A stretch of 64,000 nucleotides of DNA, taken from positions 1 through 64,000 of the forward strand of contig DASUFL010000056.1 in assembly GCA_036274595.1 (NCBI GenBank), in the 5' to 3' direction. Below, piece after piece: positions 34,660-42,652 of this stretch. Positions within the stretch are counted from its first letter, which is position 1. Every line of letters starts with the position of its first letter. Position numbers and translations under genes: made by a program. This stretch comes from WS-9 sp036274595 (GTDB taxonomy: Bacteria; Eisenbacteria; RBG-16-71-46; SZUA-252). The notes beneath the pieces were generated by a model. The model did not search any database. It saw only the letters and a list, made by a program, of their open reading frames with translations, and was not told the origin of the DNA.

Positions 34660-35790
34660 TCACGGAATGAAGTAGAACGCCATTCCCAGGATCACGTAGA
34701 CCGCCACCATCAGCGCCCCTTCCAGCCAGTTCGATTCGCCATCCTGCGCCACCAGATTCACCACCGCCGTCGCGAGGAGCACGGAGAGCACCTCGAACGG
34801 CGTGAAGCGCAGGTCCATGGGTCCGTGCTTCATGAAATGGGACGCGAACACGAGGACGGGGGCGACGAAGAGCGCGATCTGGATGCTCGAGCCCGTCGCG
34901 ATCTGGAGCGCCAGGTCCATCTGGTTGCGCATGGCCACGAGGACGGCGGTCGAGTGCTCGGCCGCATTCCCGATCACCGCGACCACGATCACTCCGACGA
35001 AGATCTCCGTGAGTCCCAGTGCGTGCGACGCCGCCTCGACCGCGCCGACCAGGATCTCGCTCATCCACGCGACCAGCGCGGTGGCGACGAGGAGGAGGAC
35101 CACCGAGCGCCACGTGGGCACGGCCGGCCCGTGCGCCTGGTGCTCTCCTCCTTGGTAGAGGTGCCGGTGCGTGCGGAGGCTGAAGAGGAGATAGGCTCCG
35201 TACGCGATGAAGAGAACCACGGCGATCTCGAGCGAGAGCCCGGTCTCGAGAATGCCCTCGCGCTCGGGCGTCACGCGATTCGAGGCGACCGCGCCCATCG
35301 CGATCGGGTGGAAGATCGCGGGAACAAGGAGGCCGGTCGCGGCCAAGGCGAGGAGGGTCGAGTTCACGGCGGCGGCCGCTCGATCGAACGTCTGCGACGG
35401 TCGCTTCAACCCGCCCGCGAAGATGGCCACGCCGAGCACGAGCAGGACGTTCCCGATGATCGACCCGGTGAGCGATGCCTTCACCACGTTGTAGAGTCCG
35501 CGCTCGAGCGCGGCGAAAGCGATGATCAGCTCGGCGGCGTTCCCGAAGGTGGCGTTCAAGAGGCCGCCGACGCCGGCGCCGAGCTTGGCCGCGAGCTCCT
35601 CGGTGGCGCGTCCCATGAGCCCGGCGAGCGGAACGATCGCGATCCCGGCGCACCCGAACACCGCGAGCGGTCCCCAGTGGAGGCGCTCCGCCAGGACGGC
35701 GATCGGGATGAACACGAGCAGGAGCTGGAGCGCGTTTTCGGGAGCGAACAGCCGCGTGCCCGCCCCCGTATGCCCGGCCGCCGGTCCCAT
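34660..35790 (-). CDS. Calcium/proton (cation/H+) exchanger, CAX family
   Basis: A 376-residue inner-membrane antiporter with about eleven helices. The two conserved alpha repeats are present: GLLNATFGNAAELIIAFAAL in the first half and VAVIGNAAEHSTAVLVA in the second, each with the Gly-Asn-Ala-Ala-Glu core that binds the cation. ATG 35790 was chosen because it precedes NALQLLLVFIPIAVL, the first helix; earlier readings add unconserved residues and would cross the divergent gene. CAX proteins expel Ca2+ in exchange for protons. An acidic or His-rich inter-repeat segment (HRHLYQGGEHQAHG) occurs near the middle. Confidence 0.92.
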   Translation of the reverse strand: MGPAAGHTGAGTRLFAPENALQLLLVFIPIAVLAERLHWGPLAVFGCAGIAIVPLAGLMGRATEELAAKLGAGVGGLLNATFGNAAELIIAFAALERGLYNVVKASLTGSIIGNVLLVLGVAIFAGGLKRPSQTFDRAAAAVNSTLLALAATGLLVPAIFHPIAMGAVASNRVTPEREGILETGLSLEIAVVLFIAYGAYLLFSLRTHRHLYQGGEHQAHGPAVPTWRSVVLLLVATALVAWMSEILVGAVEAASHALGLTEIFVGVIVVAVIGNAAEHSTAVLVAMRNQMDLALQIATGSSIQIALFVAPVLVFASHFMKHGPMDLRFTPFEVLSVLLATAVVNLVAQDGESNWLEGALMVAVYVILGMAFYFIP

Positions 35791-35847
35791 GCGCGGGGCA
35801 GTATAACCGCGATGCCACGGGCGCGCCCCTTGGAGTAATCTCCCGCC

Positions 35848-38460
35848 ATGAGCGGAATCTCGGGGACCGTCGTCTCCTTCCTGATGGGCTTGAGCGCGCT
35901 GGCCATGCCGGTTGGAGTCGCGCTCGCCGCCGAGCGGGATTCCGTCACGGTGACCGCGGGGGCCCATTACGGGCGCTCCGGCTTCCACCGATTCTTCTTC
36001 GGCACCGACTACCGGAAGGTCTGGACCACGCCGATTCGCGTTCCCTTACTCGACCTGAGCCGGGAGGCGGGAGGACTCCGCCCCGTGCGGCGCGTCGGGG
36101 GCCGGCAGACCCAGGCGCTCGCGCTCGCCGGCGCGGACGGCCGGAGCTACACCTTCCGCGGCGTGGCGAAGGACGTCACCGGGCTCATCGACGAAAGCCT
36201 TCGCGGCACGATCGTCGAGAGCATCCTCAAGGATCAGATGGCGGCGCAGCATCCCGCCGGCGAGCTGATCGCCGGAAGCCTGGCGAAAGCGGCGGGGATC
36301 CGGGCGCAGGAATGGGTGCTCGTCGCGCTCCCGGACGATCCCGCGCTCGGGGAATTCCGCGACGAGTTCAAGGGGGCGATCGGATTCTTCGGGGAATATC
36401 CCACCGCGCCGACGGGCGATCGCCCGGGCACCTTCGGTCTCAAGGAGATCGTCGGGCACAAAGAGCTCTATCTCAAGCTCGAGACCGATCCCTCCGCGCA
36501 CATCGACGCGGACGAGTTCCTGTACGCGCGGCTGTTCGACCTCGCGATCGGCGACTGGGACCGTCACCGGCGCCAGTGGCGCTGGGCGCGATTCGAAGGC
36601 GATCCGCTCTGGCATCCCATTCCCGAGGATCGCGATCAGGCGTTCTCGCGGTACGAGGGATTCTTCATGGGCATCGGCCGCCGCACGCGCGAGCAGCGCT
36701 TCCAGAAGTACGACGATCAGTACAAGAGCGTGTCCGGCCTCACGTGGAACGGACGCGACCAGGACCGCCACCTCCTGAGCGGAGTCACGCGCGAGCAGGT
36801 GGACCAGGCCGCGCGCGCGCTCCAGGCCAAGCTCACGGACGAGGAGATCGAGCGCGCGGTCGCCACCATGCCCGAGCCGTGGCGCGCGATCGAAGGGTCG
36901 AGGCTCACGGCCGATCTTAAGGGCCGCCGGGGCCGGCTTCCGGAGGCGGCGAAGCGGTTCTACGAGCTCCTCTCGGACAAGGTGGACGTGACGCTCACGA
37001 GCGAGCCGGAGCGCGTGGACGCGGTGCGTCAGGCGAATGGCGACCTCGATCTCACCGTGCGCCCCGTGACGGCGGCGCCGCAGGCCGCGGACCCGCCCGG
37101 GGATCCGCCGTCGGGCGAGCCTTCGTTCCATCGCGTCTTCCATCGCGGCGAGACGAGCGAGGTCCGGCTCTATTGCCTGGCCGGCGACGATCGAGTGACC
37201 GTCACCGGGCCGGACGGCGGGATCAAGCTCCGCGTCGTCGGCGGTCCCGGCGACGACGTCCTCGCCGCGCGCGGCTCGGGGCCGGCGAAGCTCTCCGACT
37301 CGGATGGGCGCAACCAGGTGGACGGCGCTTCGTATGACGACCACGTCTACGTCCCGCCCCCCGCGCCCGCGACAGCCCCCTGGGTGCCCGCACGCGACTG
37401 GGGCTCGAAGACCAACCGCACGCCGTTGCTCTCGTACGGTCCCGATCTCGGGTTCTTCGTGGGCCTGGCGCTCGACCATCGCGCCTACGCGTTCCGGAAG
37501 CACCCGTACGGCACGCGCCACGTGCTCAGCGCCGGTTGGGCCTTCGGGAGCTCGAGCGGCAAGGCGGAGTACGAGGGCGAGTTCCGCCGCGAGAACCGGC
37601 GCGACTTCTGGTCGTTCCGCGCGTACGCGTCGGGCATCGACGTGCTCCGCTTCTACGGGCTCGGCAACGGCACCGCGAACCTGGAAGGGGATCGGAGCCG
37701 CGTGCGCGCGATCCAGTTCCTCGCCTATCCCAGCTACAACGCCCTGTTCGGGAAGCACTCCACGTTCCAGATCGGCCCCGTCCTCAAGCAGAACAAGGTG
37801 CGCCAGGACAAGGCGGAGGACGACTCATCGTTCGTCTTCTTCACGCAGCCCTACGGCTACGGCAACTTCGCGACGCTCGGCGCGCACACCGAGGCGGTGT
37901 TCGACAGCCGCGACAATCCGGCGTTTCCGAGGAAGGGATTCGTGCTCGCCGCGCGCGGCACGGTCTACCCCAAGGCGCTCGACGCTGACGAGGCGTTCGG
38001 CGAGGTGAACGGCAACCTGAACACGTACGTCTCGACGGGCAGCCGCCTCACGGTCGCGCTCCGCGGCGGCGGAAAGAAGCTCTGGGGCCAGTATCCCTTC
38101 TACGAGTCGGCGAAGATCGGCGGCGGGTCGGTGGGCGAGGGCACCTTCGGCGAGCCCGACTACACGCTCCGTCCGTTCGCGGTCGCCCGCTTCCAGGGCG
38201 ACGCCTCGCTCTGGGGCAATGCCGAGGTGCGGCTCCGGCTCTTCAGCACGACGATCCTCCTGCCGTCGCATATCGGCCTCCTCGCCTTTGCCGACGCCGG
38301 CCGGGTCTGGTACGGCGGAGAGGACTCGGACGTGTGGCACGGCGGCGGCGGCGGTGGCGGCTGGCTCTCGTTCCTCGGCGATCGGGGCGCCCTATCCCTC
38401 GGCTACGCCACGTCGGGTGAGGACAACCGCCTGTACTTCAAGGGCGGCTTCACGTATTAG
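35848..38460 (+). CDS. Omp85-like outer-membrane barrel with kinase-like N-terminal region
   Basis: An 870-residue exported protein with a signal peptide ending near VALAAE (about residue 28). Residues about 60-400 form a soluble region with LKLETDPSAHIDADEFL, then AIGDWDRHRRQWRWARF near 233 and PIPEDRDQAFSRYEG near 258. Asp-Arg-His followed by a later Asp-x-Asp recalls atypical kinases of the HipA/PI4K-like fold. The last 400 residues carry Omp85/D15-type strands, with AVFDSRDNPAFPRKGFVLA and LLAFADAGRVWYGG, and end in a terminal aromatic residue. Similar proteins in Bacteroidetes are annotated as metallophosphatase-linked surface antigens. A kinase role is inference; the barrel assignment is firmer. 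Confidence 0.75.
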   Translation: MSGISGTVVSFLMGLSALAMPVGVALAAERDSVTVTAGAHYGRSGFHRFFFGTDYRKVWTTPIRVPLLDLSREAGGLRPVRRVGGRQTQALALAGADGRSYTFRGVAKDVTGLIDESLRGTIVESILKDQMAAQHPAGELIAGSLAKAAGIRAQEWVLVALPDDPALGEFRDEFKGAIGFFGEYPTAPTGDRPGTFGLKEIVGHKELYLKLETDPSAHIDADEFLYARLFDLAIGDWDRHRRQWRWARFEGDPLWHPIPEDRDQAFSRYEGFFMGIGRRTREQRFQKYDDQYKSVSGLTWNGRDQDRHLLSGVTREQVDQAARALQAKLTDEEIERAVATMPEPWRAIEGSRLTADLKGRRGRLPEAAKRFYELLSDKVDVTLTSEPERVDAVRQANGDLDLTVRPVTAAPQAADPPGDPPSGEPSFHRVFHRGETSEVRLYCLAGDDRVTVTGPDGGIKLRVVGGPGDDVLAARGSGPAKLSDSDGRNQVDGASYDDHVYVPPPAPATAPWVPARDWGSKTNRTPLLSYGPDLGFFVGLALDHRAYAFRKHPYGTRHVLSAGWAFGSSSGKAEYEGEFRRENRRDFWSFRAYASGIDVLRFYGLGNGTANLEGDRSRVRAIQFLAYPSYNALFGKHSTFQIGPVLKQNKVRQDKAEDDSSFVFFTQPYGYGNFATLGAHTEAVFDSRDNPAFPRKGFVLAARGTVYPKALDADEAFGEVNGNLNTYVSTGSRLTVALRGGGKKLWGQYPFYESAKIGGGSVGEGTFGEPDYTLRPFAVARFQGDASLWGNAEVRLRLFSTTILLPSHIGLLAFADAGRVWYGGEDSDVWHGGGGGGGWLSFLGDRGALSLGYATSGEDNRLYFKGGFTY

Positions 38461-38464
38461 GCCG

Positions 38465-38917
38465 ATGCGGATCGGCGTCATCTCCGACACGCACGGCCTC
38501 CTCCGCCCCGAGGCGCTCGACGCGCTCCGCGGCTCCGAGCAGATCATCCATGCGGGGGACGTCGGTGACGCGGCGATCTTGGACGCACTCCGCGCCCTGG
38601 CGCCGCTCACCGCGGTGCGCGGGAACGTGGACGGAGACCTTGCCGCGCTCCTTCCCAAGACGGCGATCCTCCGCGCGGGAGAGCTCGCGATCTACGTCCA
38701 CCACGGGAACGATCGGCGGAACCTGTGGCCGCCGCCCGGAACGGACATCGTGATCAGCGGGCACACGCACGAGCCGAGGGTGGACGAAGTGGACGGAGTG
38801 CTCCATTTGAACCCCGGGAGCGCCGGGCCCAGGCGGTTCCATCTGCCGGTGACGGTCGCGATCTTGACCGTGGAGGGCGGGCGGGCGAGCGCGCGGATCG
38901 TGCCGCTCTCCATCTAG
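38465..38917 (+). CDS. YfcE/MJ0936-type phosphodiesterase
   Basis: A 150-residue cytoplasmic metallophosphoesterase, four bases after the barrel gene. Metal motifs are MRIGVISDTHG at the start, IIHAGDVGD, VRGNVDGD, VHHGND and ISGHTHEPRVDEVDG, with the final LNPGSAGPRR that is typical of the small MJ0936/YfcE group. Members act on phosphodiesters with Mn or Ni in vitro; the cellular substrate is unclear. Length is slightly below the usual 160-180. It has no evident functional tie to the barrel gene except shared transcription. Confidence 0.9.
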   Translation: MRIGVISDTHGLLRPEALDALRGSEQIIHAGDVGDAAILDALRALAPLTAVRGNVDGDLAALLPKTAILRAGELAIYVHHGNDRRNLWPPPGTDIVISGHTHEPRVDEVDGVLHLNPGSAGPRRFHLPVTVAILTVEGGRASARIVPLSI

Positions 38918-38988
38918 CCCCGTAGACCTACGCGGCGGGACGCGGTACGCTTCCCCGCCTCCCCACAACACCGACCCCGGAGACGCGC

Positions 38989-41265
38989 TTGGACCTGGAA
39001 CCGGGTAAGAAGCTCTCGCACTACAAGATCCTCGAGAAGCTCGGGGAAGGGGGCATGGGCGTCGTCTTCCGCGCCCATGACGACCGCCTCAAGCGAGACG
39101 TCGCCATCAAGGTGCTCCGCGGCGGCCGCTGGGGCGACCAGAGCCTGCGCGAGCGATTTCGCCTCGAAGCGTTCGCGCTCTCCCGCGTCAATCATCCGAA
39201 CGTGGCCGTGATCTACGAATTCGGCGAGAGTCACCGCGTCCAGTTCATCGCCATGGAGTACATCCCCGGAATCACGCTCGGCCATCGGATGCGGTCGGGT
39301 CCCGTGGCGCAGGCGGAGGCGATCGATCTCGCCATCCAGATCGCGGACGGTCTGTCGGCCGCCCACGTGGCGGGTGTCGTCCATCGCGATCTCAAACCGG
39401 CCAACGTCCGGCTCCTGAACGAGACCTGGGCGAAGATCGTCGACTTTGGCCTTGCGAAGCGCCTCCCCCGTCCTTCGGATAGCGATCCTCGTTCGCTCAC
39501 CGAATCCGACAAGATCGTAGGCACCGTGCCCTACATGGCTCCTGAGCAGATTCGCGGCCAGTGCGACGTGCGAACCGACGTCTACGCGCTCGGAGCGGTG
39601 CTCTACCAGATGGCCACGGGCCAGCGGCCGTTCCCTCAGGAGGACATGCCGCGGCTCATCTACGCCATCGCCTACGAGCCCCCTCCGCCGGTTCGATCCC
39701 TCAACCCGGGCGTGTCGCCGCCGCTCGAACGGCTCATCCTTCGCGCGCTCGAGAAAGAGCCCGATCTGAGATACGCGACCGCGCAGGAGATCGCTGTCGC
39801 CCTCAAAGAGATCCGGGATCTGATCCGCTCCGGCGGCTCACCCCATGCGGCGCCGGCCCGGCCGCGCCCCATTCGCACGCTGGCGGTGCTGCCACTCGAG
39901 GAGATTTCGGGGAGCTCCGACGGGGACTACTTCGCGGATGGGATCACCGAGGCGATCATCAGCGACTTGTCGAAGTTGAAGGGGCTGGGCGTCACCGGAC
40001 GGACGTCCATCATGCGCTACAAGCGGACGACGAAGCCGATCCCCGAGATCGCTCGCGAGCTGGGCGTCGACTCGGTGCTCGAGGGTACCGTGCAGCGCGT
40101 GGGAGACCGCGTGCGCACGGGCGTGCGTCTGGTTCGCGCGGCGCCGGAGGAGTCGATCTGGGCCGAGACGTACGACCGCCGTCTCATGGACCTCCTGACG
40201 CTCCAGAGCGACATTGCGCGCTCGGTCGCGCGCGAGATCGAGCTGCAGATGAAGCCGAGCGAGCCGGCGTTCGCGGTGCGCTCGCCCGCGGTGGATCCCG
40301 AGGCCCTCGTCCTCTACATGACGGGACGCCAGCAGTGGAACCGCCGCGACATCGACGGGCTCAGGGCGGCGATCCGGTGCTTCGAAGGAGTCGTCGCCAA
40401 GTCGCCCGACTTCGCGCTCGCGTTCGCGGGGCTCGCCGATTGCTACGCCATTCTTGGGAATTGGAGCGTTCTTCCCCCTCGCGACGTCTACCCGAAGGCC
40501 AAGAAGGCCGCGCTCCGAGCGCTCGCTCTCGATCCCAATCTGGGCGAGGCTCACGTCGCCCTCGCGTTCGCCGAATACCTCTACGACTGGAAGTGGGAGC
40601 AGGCGGAGCAGGGGTTCCGGCGCGCGATCGAGCTCAGCCCGAGCTATGCGCAGGGCCACCTGTGGTACGGCAACTTCCTGTCGGCCATGGGGCGACACGA
40701 CGAGGCGATCGCGGAAGCCCGACGTGGACAGGAGCTCGATCCCCTGAGCCCGATCATCTCCGCGATTGCGGCCTGGATCCACTACGAGGCGGGCCGCTAC
40801 GAGGAGACGGTCGAGCGTTGCCGGCGCGATCTCGAGATGAATCCGATCCCGCAGTACTACCTGTTCATGGGGCTCGCGCTCACACAGCTCGGCGAATACG
40901 ATGAGGCGATCGCTTCATTCGAGCGCGGCGTTTCGCTCTCCGGTGGGATCACCGAGATGTATGCCGGGCTCGGTTTCGCGTACGGCGTCTCGAAGCGCAC
41001 GGCGGAGGCCTATCGCGTGCTCGACGAGCTGGACCGGCTCTCCAAGAGCCGCTACGTGCCCCCCTACTCGCGCTCCATCGTGCACATCGGGCTCGGCGAG
41101 CGCGCGAAAGCGCTCGATCTCCTCGAGCAGGCGTGCGAGGAGCGCAACACATGGCTCATCCTTCTTGGAGTGGAGCCCCTCTTCAACTCCATCCGCGAGG
41201 AACCCCGCTTCCAGAGAATCCTGGATGTGATCGGGCTCCCGAGCCAGCAGACCGCCGCCGTCTAG
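38989..41265 (+). CDS. Ser/Thr protein kinase with TolB-like and TPR regions
   Basis: A 758-residue protein starting at TTG 38989. The kinase domain (about residues 12-280) has LGEGGMGVVF (P-loop), VAIKVL (Lys), VHRDLKPANV and VDFGLAKR, all active-type motifs, then GTVPYMAPEQ. Residues about 295-420 match the TolB/adenylate-cyclase-associated module with RTLAVLPLEEISG, DYFADGITEAIISDL and GVDSVLEGTVQRVGDRVR. From 430 to 750 there are TPR-like hairpins such as YAQGHLWYGNFLSAMGRHDE. No membrane helix is seen. The architecture is common in Gemmatimonadetes, Acidobacteria and Eisenbacteria. A second copy begins at 62887. Its stop shares the CTAG tetramer with the convergent prepilin gene. Confidence 0.92.
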   Translation: MDLEPGKKLSHYKILEKLGEGGMGVVFRAHDDRLKRDVAIKVLRGGRWGDQSLRERFRLEAFALSRVNHPNVAVIYEFGESHRVQFIAMEYIPGITLGHRMRSGPVAQAEAIDLAIQIADGLSAAHVAGVVHRDLKPANVRLLNETWAKIVDFGLAKRLPRPSDSDPRSLTESDKIVGTVPYMAPEQIRGQCDVRTDVYALGAVLYQMATGQRPFPQEDMPRLIYAIAYEPPPPVRSLNPGVSPPLERLILRALEKEPDLRYATAQEIAVALKEIRDLIRSGGSPHAAPARPRPIRTLAVLPLEEISGSSDGDYFADGITEAIISDLSKLKGLGVTGRTSIMRYKRTTKPIPEIARELGVDSVLEGTVQRVGDRVRTGVRLVRAAPEESIWAETYDRRLMDLLTLQSDIARSVAREIELQMKPSEPAFAVRSPAVDPEALVLYMTGRQQWNRRDIDGLRAAIRCFEGVVAKSPDFALAFAGLADCYAILGNWSVLPPRDVYPKAKKAALRALALDPNLGEAHVALAFAEYLYDWKWEQAEQGFRRAIELSPSYAQGHLWYGNFLSAMGRHDEAIAEARRGQELDPLSPIISAIAAWIHYEAGRYEETVERCRRDLEMNPIPQYYLFMGLALTQLGEYDEAIASFERGVSLSGGITEMYAGLGFAYGVSKRTAEAYRVLDELDRLSKSRYVPPYSRSIVHIGLGERAKALDLLEQACEERNTWLILLGVEPLFNSIREEPRFQRILDVIGLPSQQTAAV

Positions 41266-41735
41266 AGGCCGCCGGGGCCGATGATCCGGAGCGTCGCCTT
41301 GGTCGGGCTCGTGCGAATCACGTAGGTGCGGGTCATGAGCGACTGGATCGTGTCGAGGAGCTTCGGGTCGTTCGAGACGACCGAGACGCCGACCAGGACC
41401 GCGGAGCGCGGATCGCCGGGCGCGTGGGGCTGGCCGATCCAGTTGTCCCAGTCGAGCCGGTAGTCGCGCCGCACGAACGCGAACCCCACCGGCAGGCGGC
41501 TCACGAGCTCCAGGGGAGGAATTCCGGGGGACAGGTCCGCGGGCCACTTCGACGTATCCCCGTAGTTCATGTACGCCGCGGCACGGATGGCGTAGAGATC
41601 GCCCACCGCCTGCATGGCGTGCGTGCTCCGCATGATGCTGAAGTAACCCGTGATCGAGATGGCGCCCACGATCGAAACCACGAGGAGCGCGATCGACAGC
41701 TCGATCAGGGTGAACCCTGACTGCCCCTGCCTCAT
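41262..41735 (-). CDS. Type IV prepilin / type II pseudopilin-like protein
   Basis: A 157-residue protein starting at ATG 41735. It has the short leader MRQGQSG, the prepilin-peptidase site Gly-Phe, and FTLIELSIALLVVSIVGA with Glu at mature position 5, the hallmark of type IV pilins and pseudopilins. The rest is a small globular domain with MNYGDTSKWPADLSPGIPP and no visible disulfide pair. No other pilus or secretion gene lies nearby, so its machinery must be encoded elsewhere. The 130 bases between it and the hydrogenase-like operon hold nothing I can identify. Confidence 0.85.
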   Translation of the reverse strand: MRQGQSGFTLIELSIALLVVSIVGAISITGYFSIMRSTHAMQAVGDLYAIRAAAYMNYGDTSKWPADLSPGIPPLELVSRLPVGFAFVRRDYRLDWDNWIGQPHAPGDPRSAVLVGVSVVSNDPKLLDTIQSLMTRTYVIRTSPTKATLRIIGPGGL

Positions 41736-41865
41736 CCCTGGAAACCCCTGTGGTGCTCTCTGGCGCGCGGCGCGGACACCCCTCGGCGCTCGACCTATCG
41801 GCAGATGGGGCGCGTTGTTTACCGCGAACGGGTCCCGCGGTCCTCGACCGGAACCGGGGGTCTCT

Positions 41866-42624
41866 CTAACGACCGTCGATCCGTCCCAGAAGGCGGAGCA
41901 GCCCGTCGAGGATCGTGACCGGGTGCGGCGGGTGCCCGGGCACGAAGAGATCCACGGGCACGACCGACGCCGCGCCGTCGAGCACCTCCGGATGTCCCGC
42001 AAAGGGCCCGCCCGAGATCGCAGCCGCGCCCACCGCGATCACGATCTTGGGCGGCGGGATCGCATCGTAGGTCTTCTCGAGCGCGAGCCGCATGTTCCGC
42101 GTGACGGGGCCGGTGATGAGGAGCCCGTCGGCGTGGCGCGGCGACGCGACGAACTGGATGCCGAAGCGGCCGAGATCGAACACGACATTGCCGAGCGCGG
42201 CCGCTTCCAGCTCGCACCCCGCCGATCCGCCAGCGCTCACTTGGCGCAGCCTGAGCGAGCGGCCGAACAACCGCCGGGCTTCGCGGTCCAGCGCCTGGGC
42301 CAGGCGGTAGGGCTCCTCCCCGACGACGAGGTCCTCGCGTTCCCGCGCGGCCATGCGGTAGTCGGATCCGAAGCGGATCGCGCCGGTCGGGCAGGCGGCG
42401 ACGCACTCCGCGCAGAACAGGCATCGGCCGAGATCGAGAGTGAGCGCGGGCTCGAGGCGGATCGCGTCGGTGGGGCACCGCTCCGCGCACGCGCGGCATC
42501 CCTCCTCGCAGCGGGACGGGTCGAGCACGGGCCGCCCGCGGAACGTCCCTGGCAGCGAGACGTCCGCCGGGAACGGAATCGTGCGGCGCCCCTGGCGGAG
42601 ACGCTCGAGAAACGCTTTCAGCAT
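41866..42624 (-). CDS. Ferredoxin-NuoB-like small subunit (HyfI/HycG-like), proximal cluster ligands lost
   Basis: A 252-residue fusion. Residues 39-78 form a 2[4Fe-4S] ferredoxin with C39, C43, C46, C50 and C68, C71, C74, C78, all present. Residues about 115-252 form the hydrogenase-4/complex I small subunit: FGRSLRLRQVSAGG, DLGRFGIQFVASPRHADGLL and LLITGPVTRNMRLALEKTYD are family signatures. The proximal cluster ligands are mostly gone. The CxxC position reads GGSAGCELE (first Cys replaced, C136 kept), the mid Cys reads AVGAAA near 199, and the PGCPP motif reads PGHPP near 231. Therefore only one of four ligands survives. It is the last gene of the operon. Confidence 0.88.
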   Translation of the reverse strand: MLKAFLERLRQGRRTIPFPADVSLPGTFRGRPVLDPSRCEEGCRACAERCPTDAIRLEPALTLDLGRCLFCAECVAACPTGAIRFGSDYRMAAREREDLVVGEEPYRLAQALDREARRLFGRSLRLRQVSAGGSAGCELEAAALGNVVFDLGRFGIQFVASPRHADGLLITGPVTRNMRLALEKTYDAIPPPKIVIAVGAAAISGGPFAGHPEVLDGAASVVPVDLFVPGHPPHPVTILDGLLRLLGRIDGR

Positions 42625-42652
42625 GCGCGGATCCTGACCGGCGCGGGATCGT

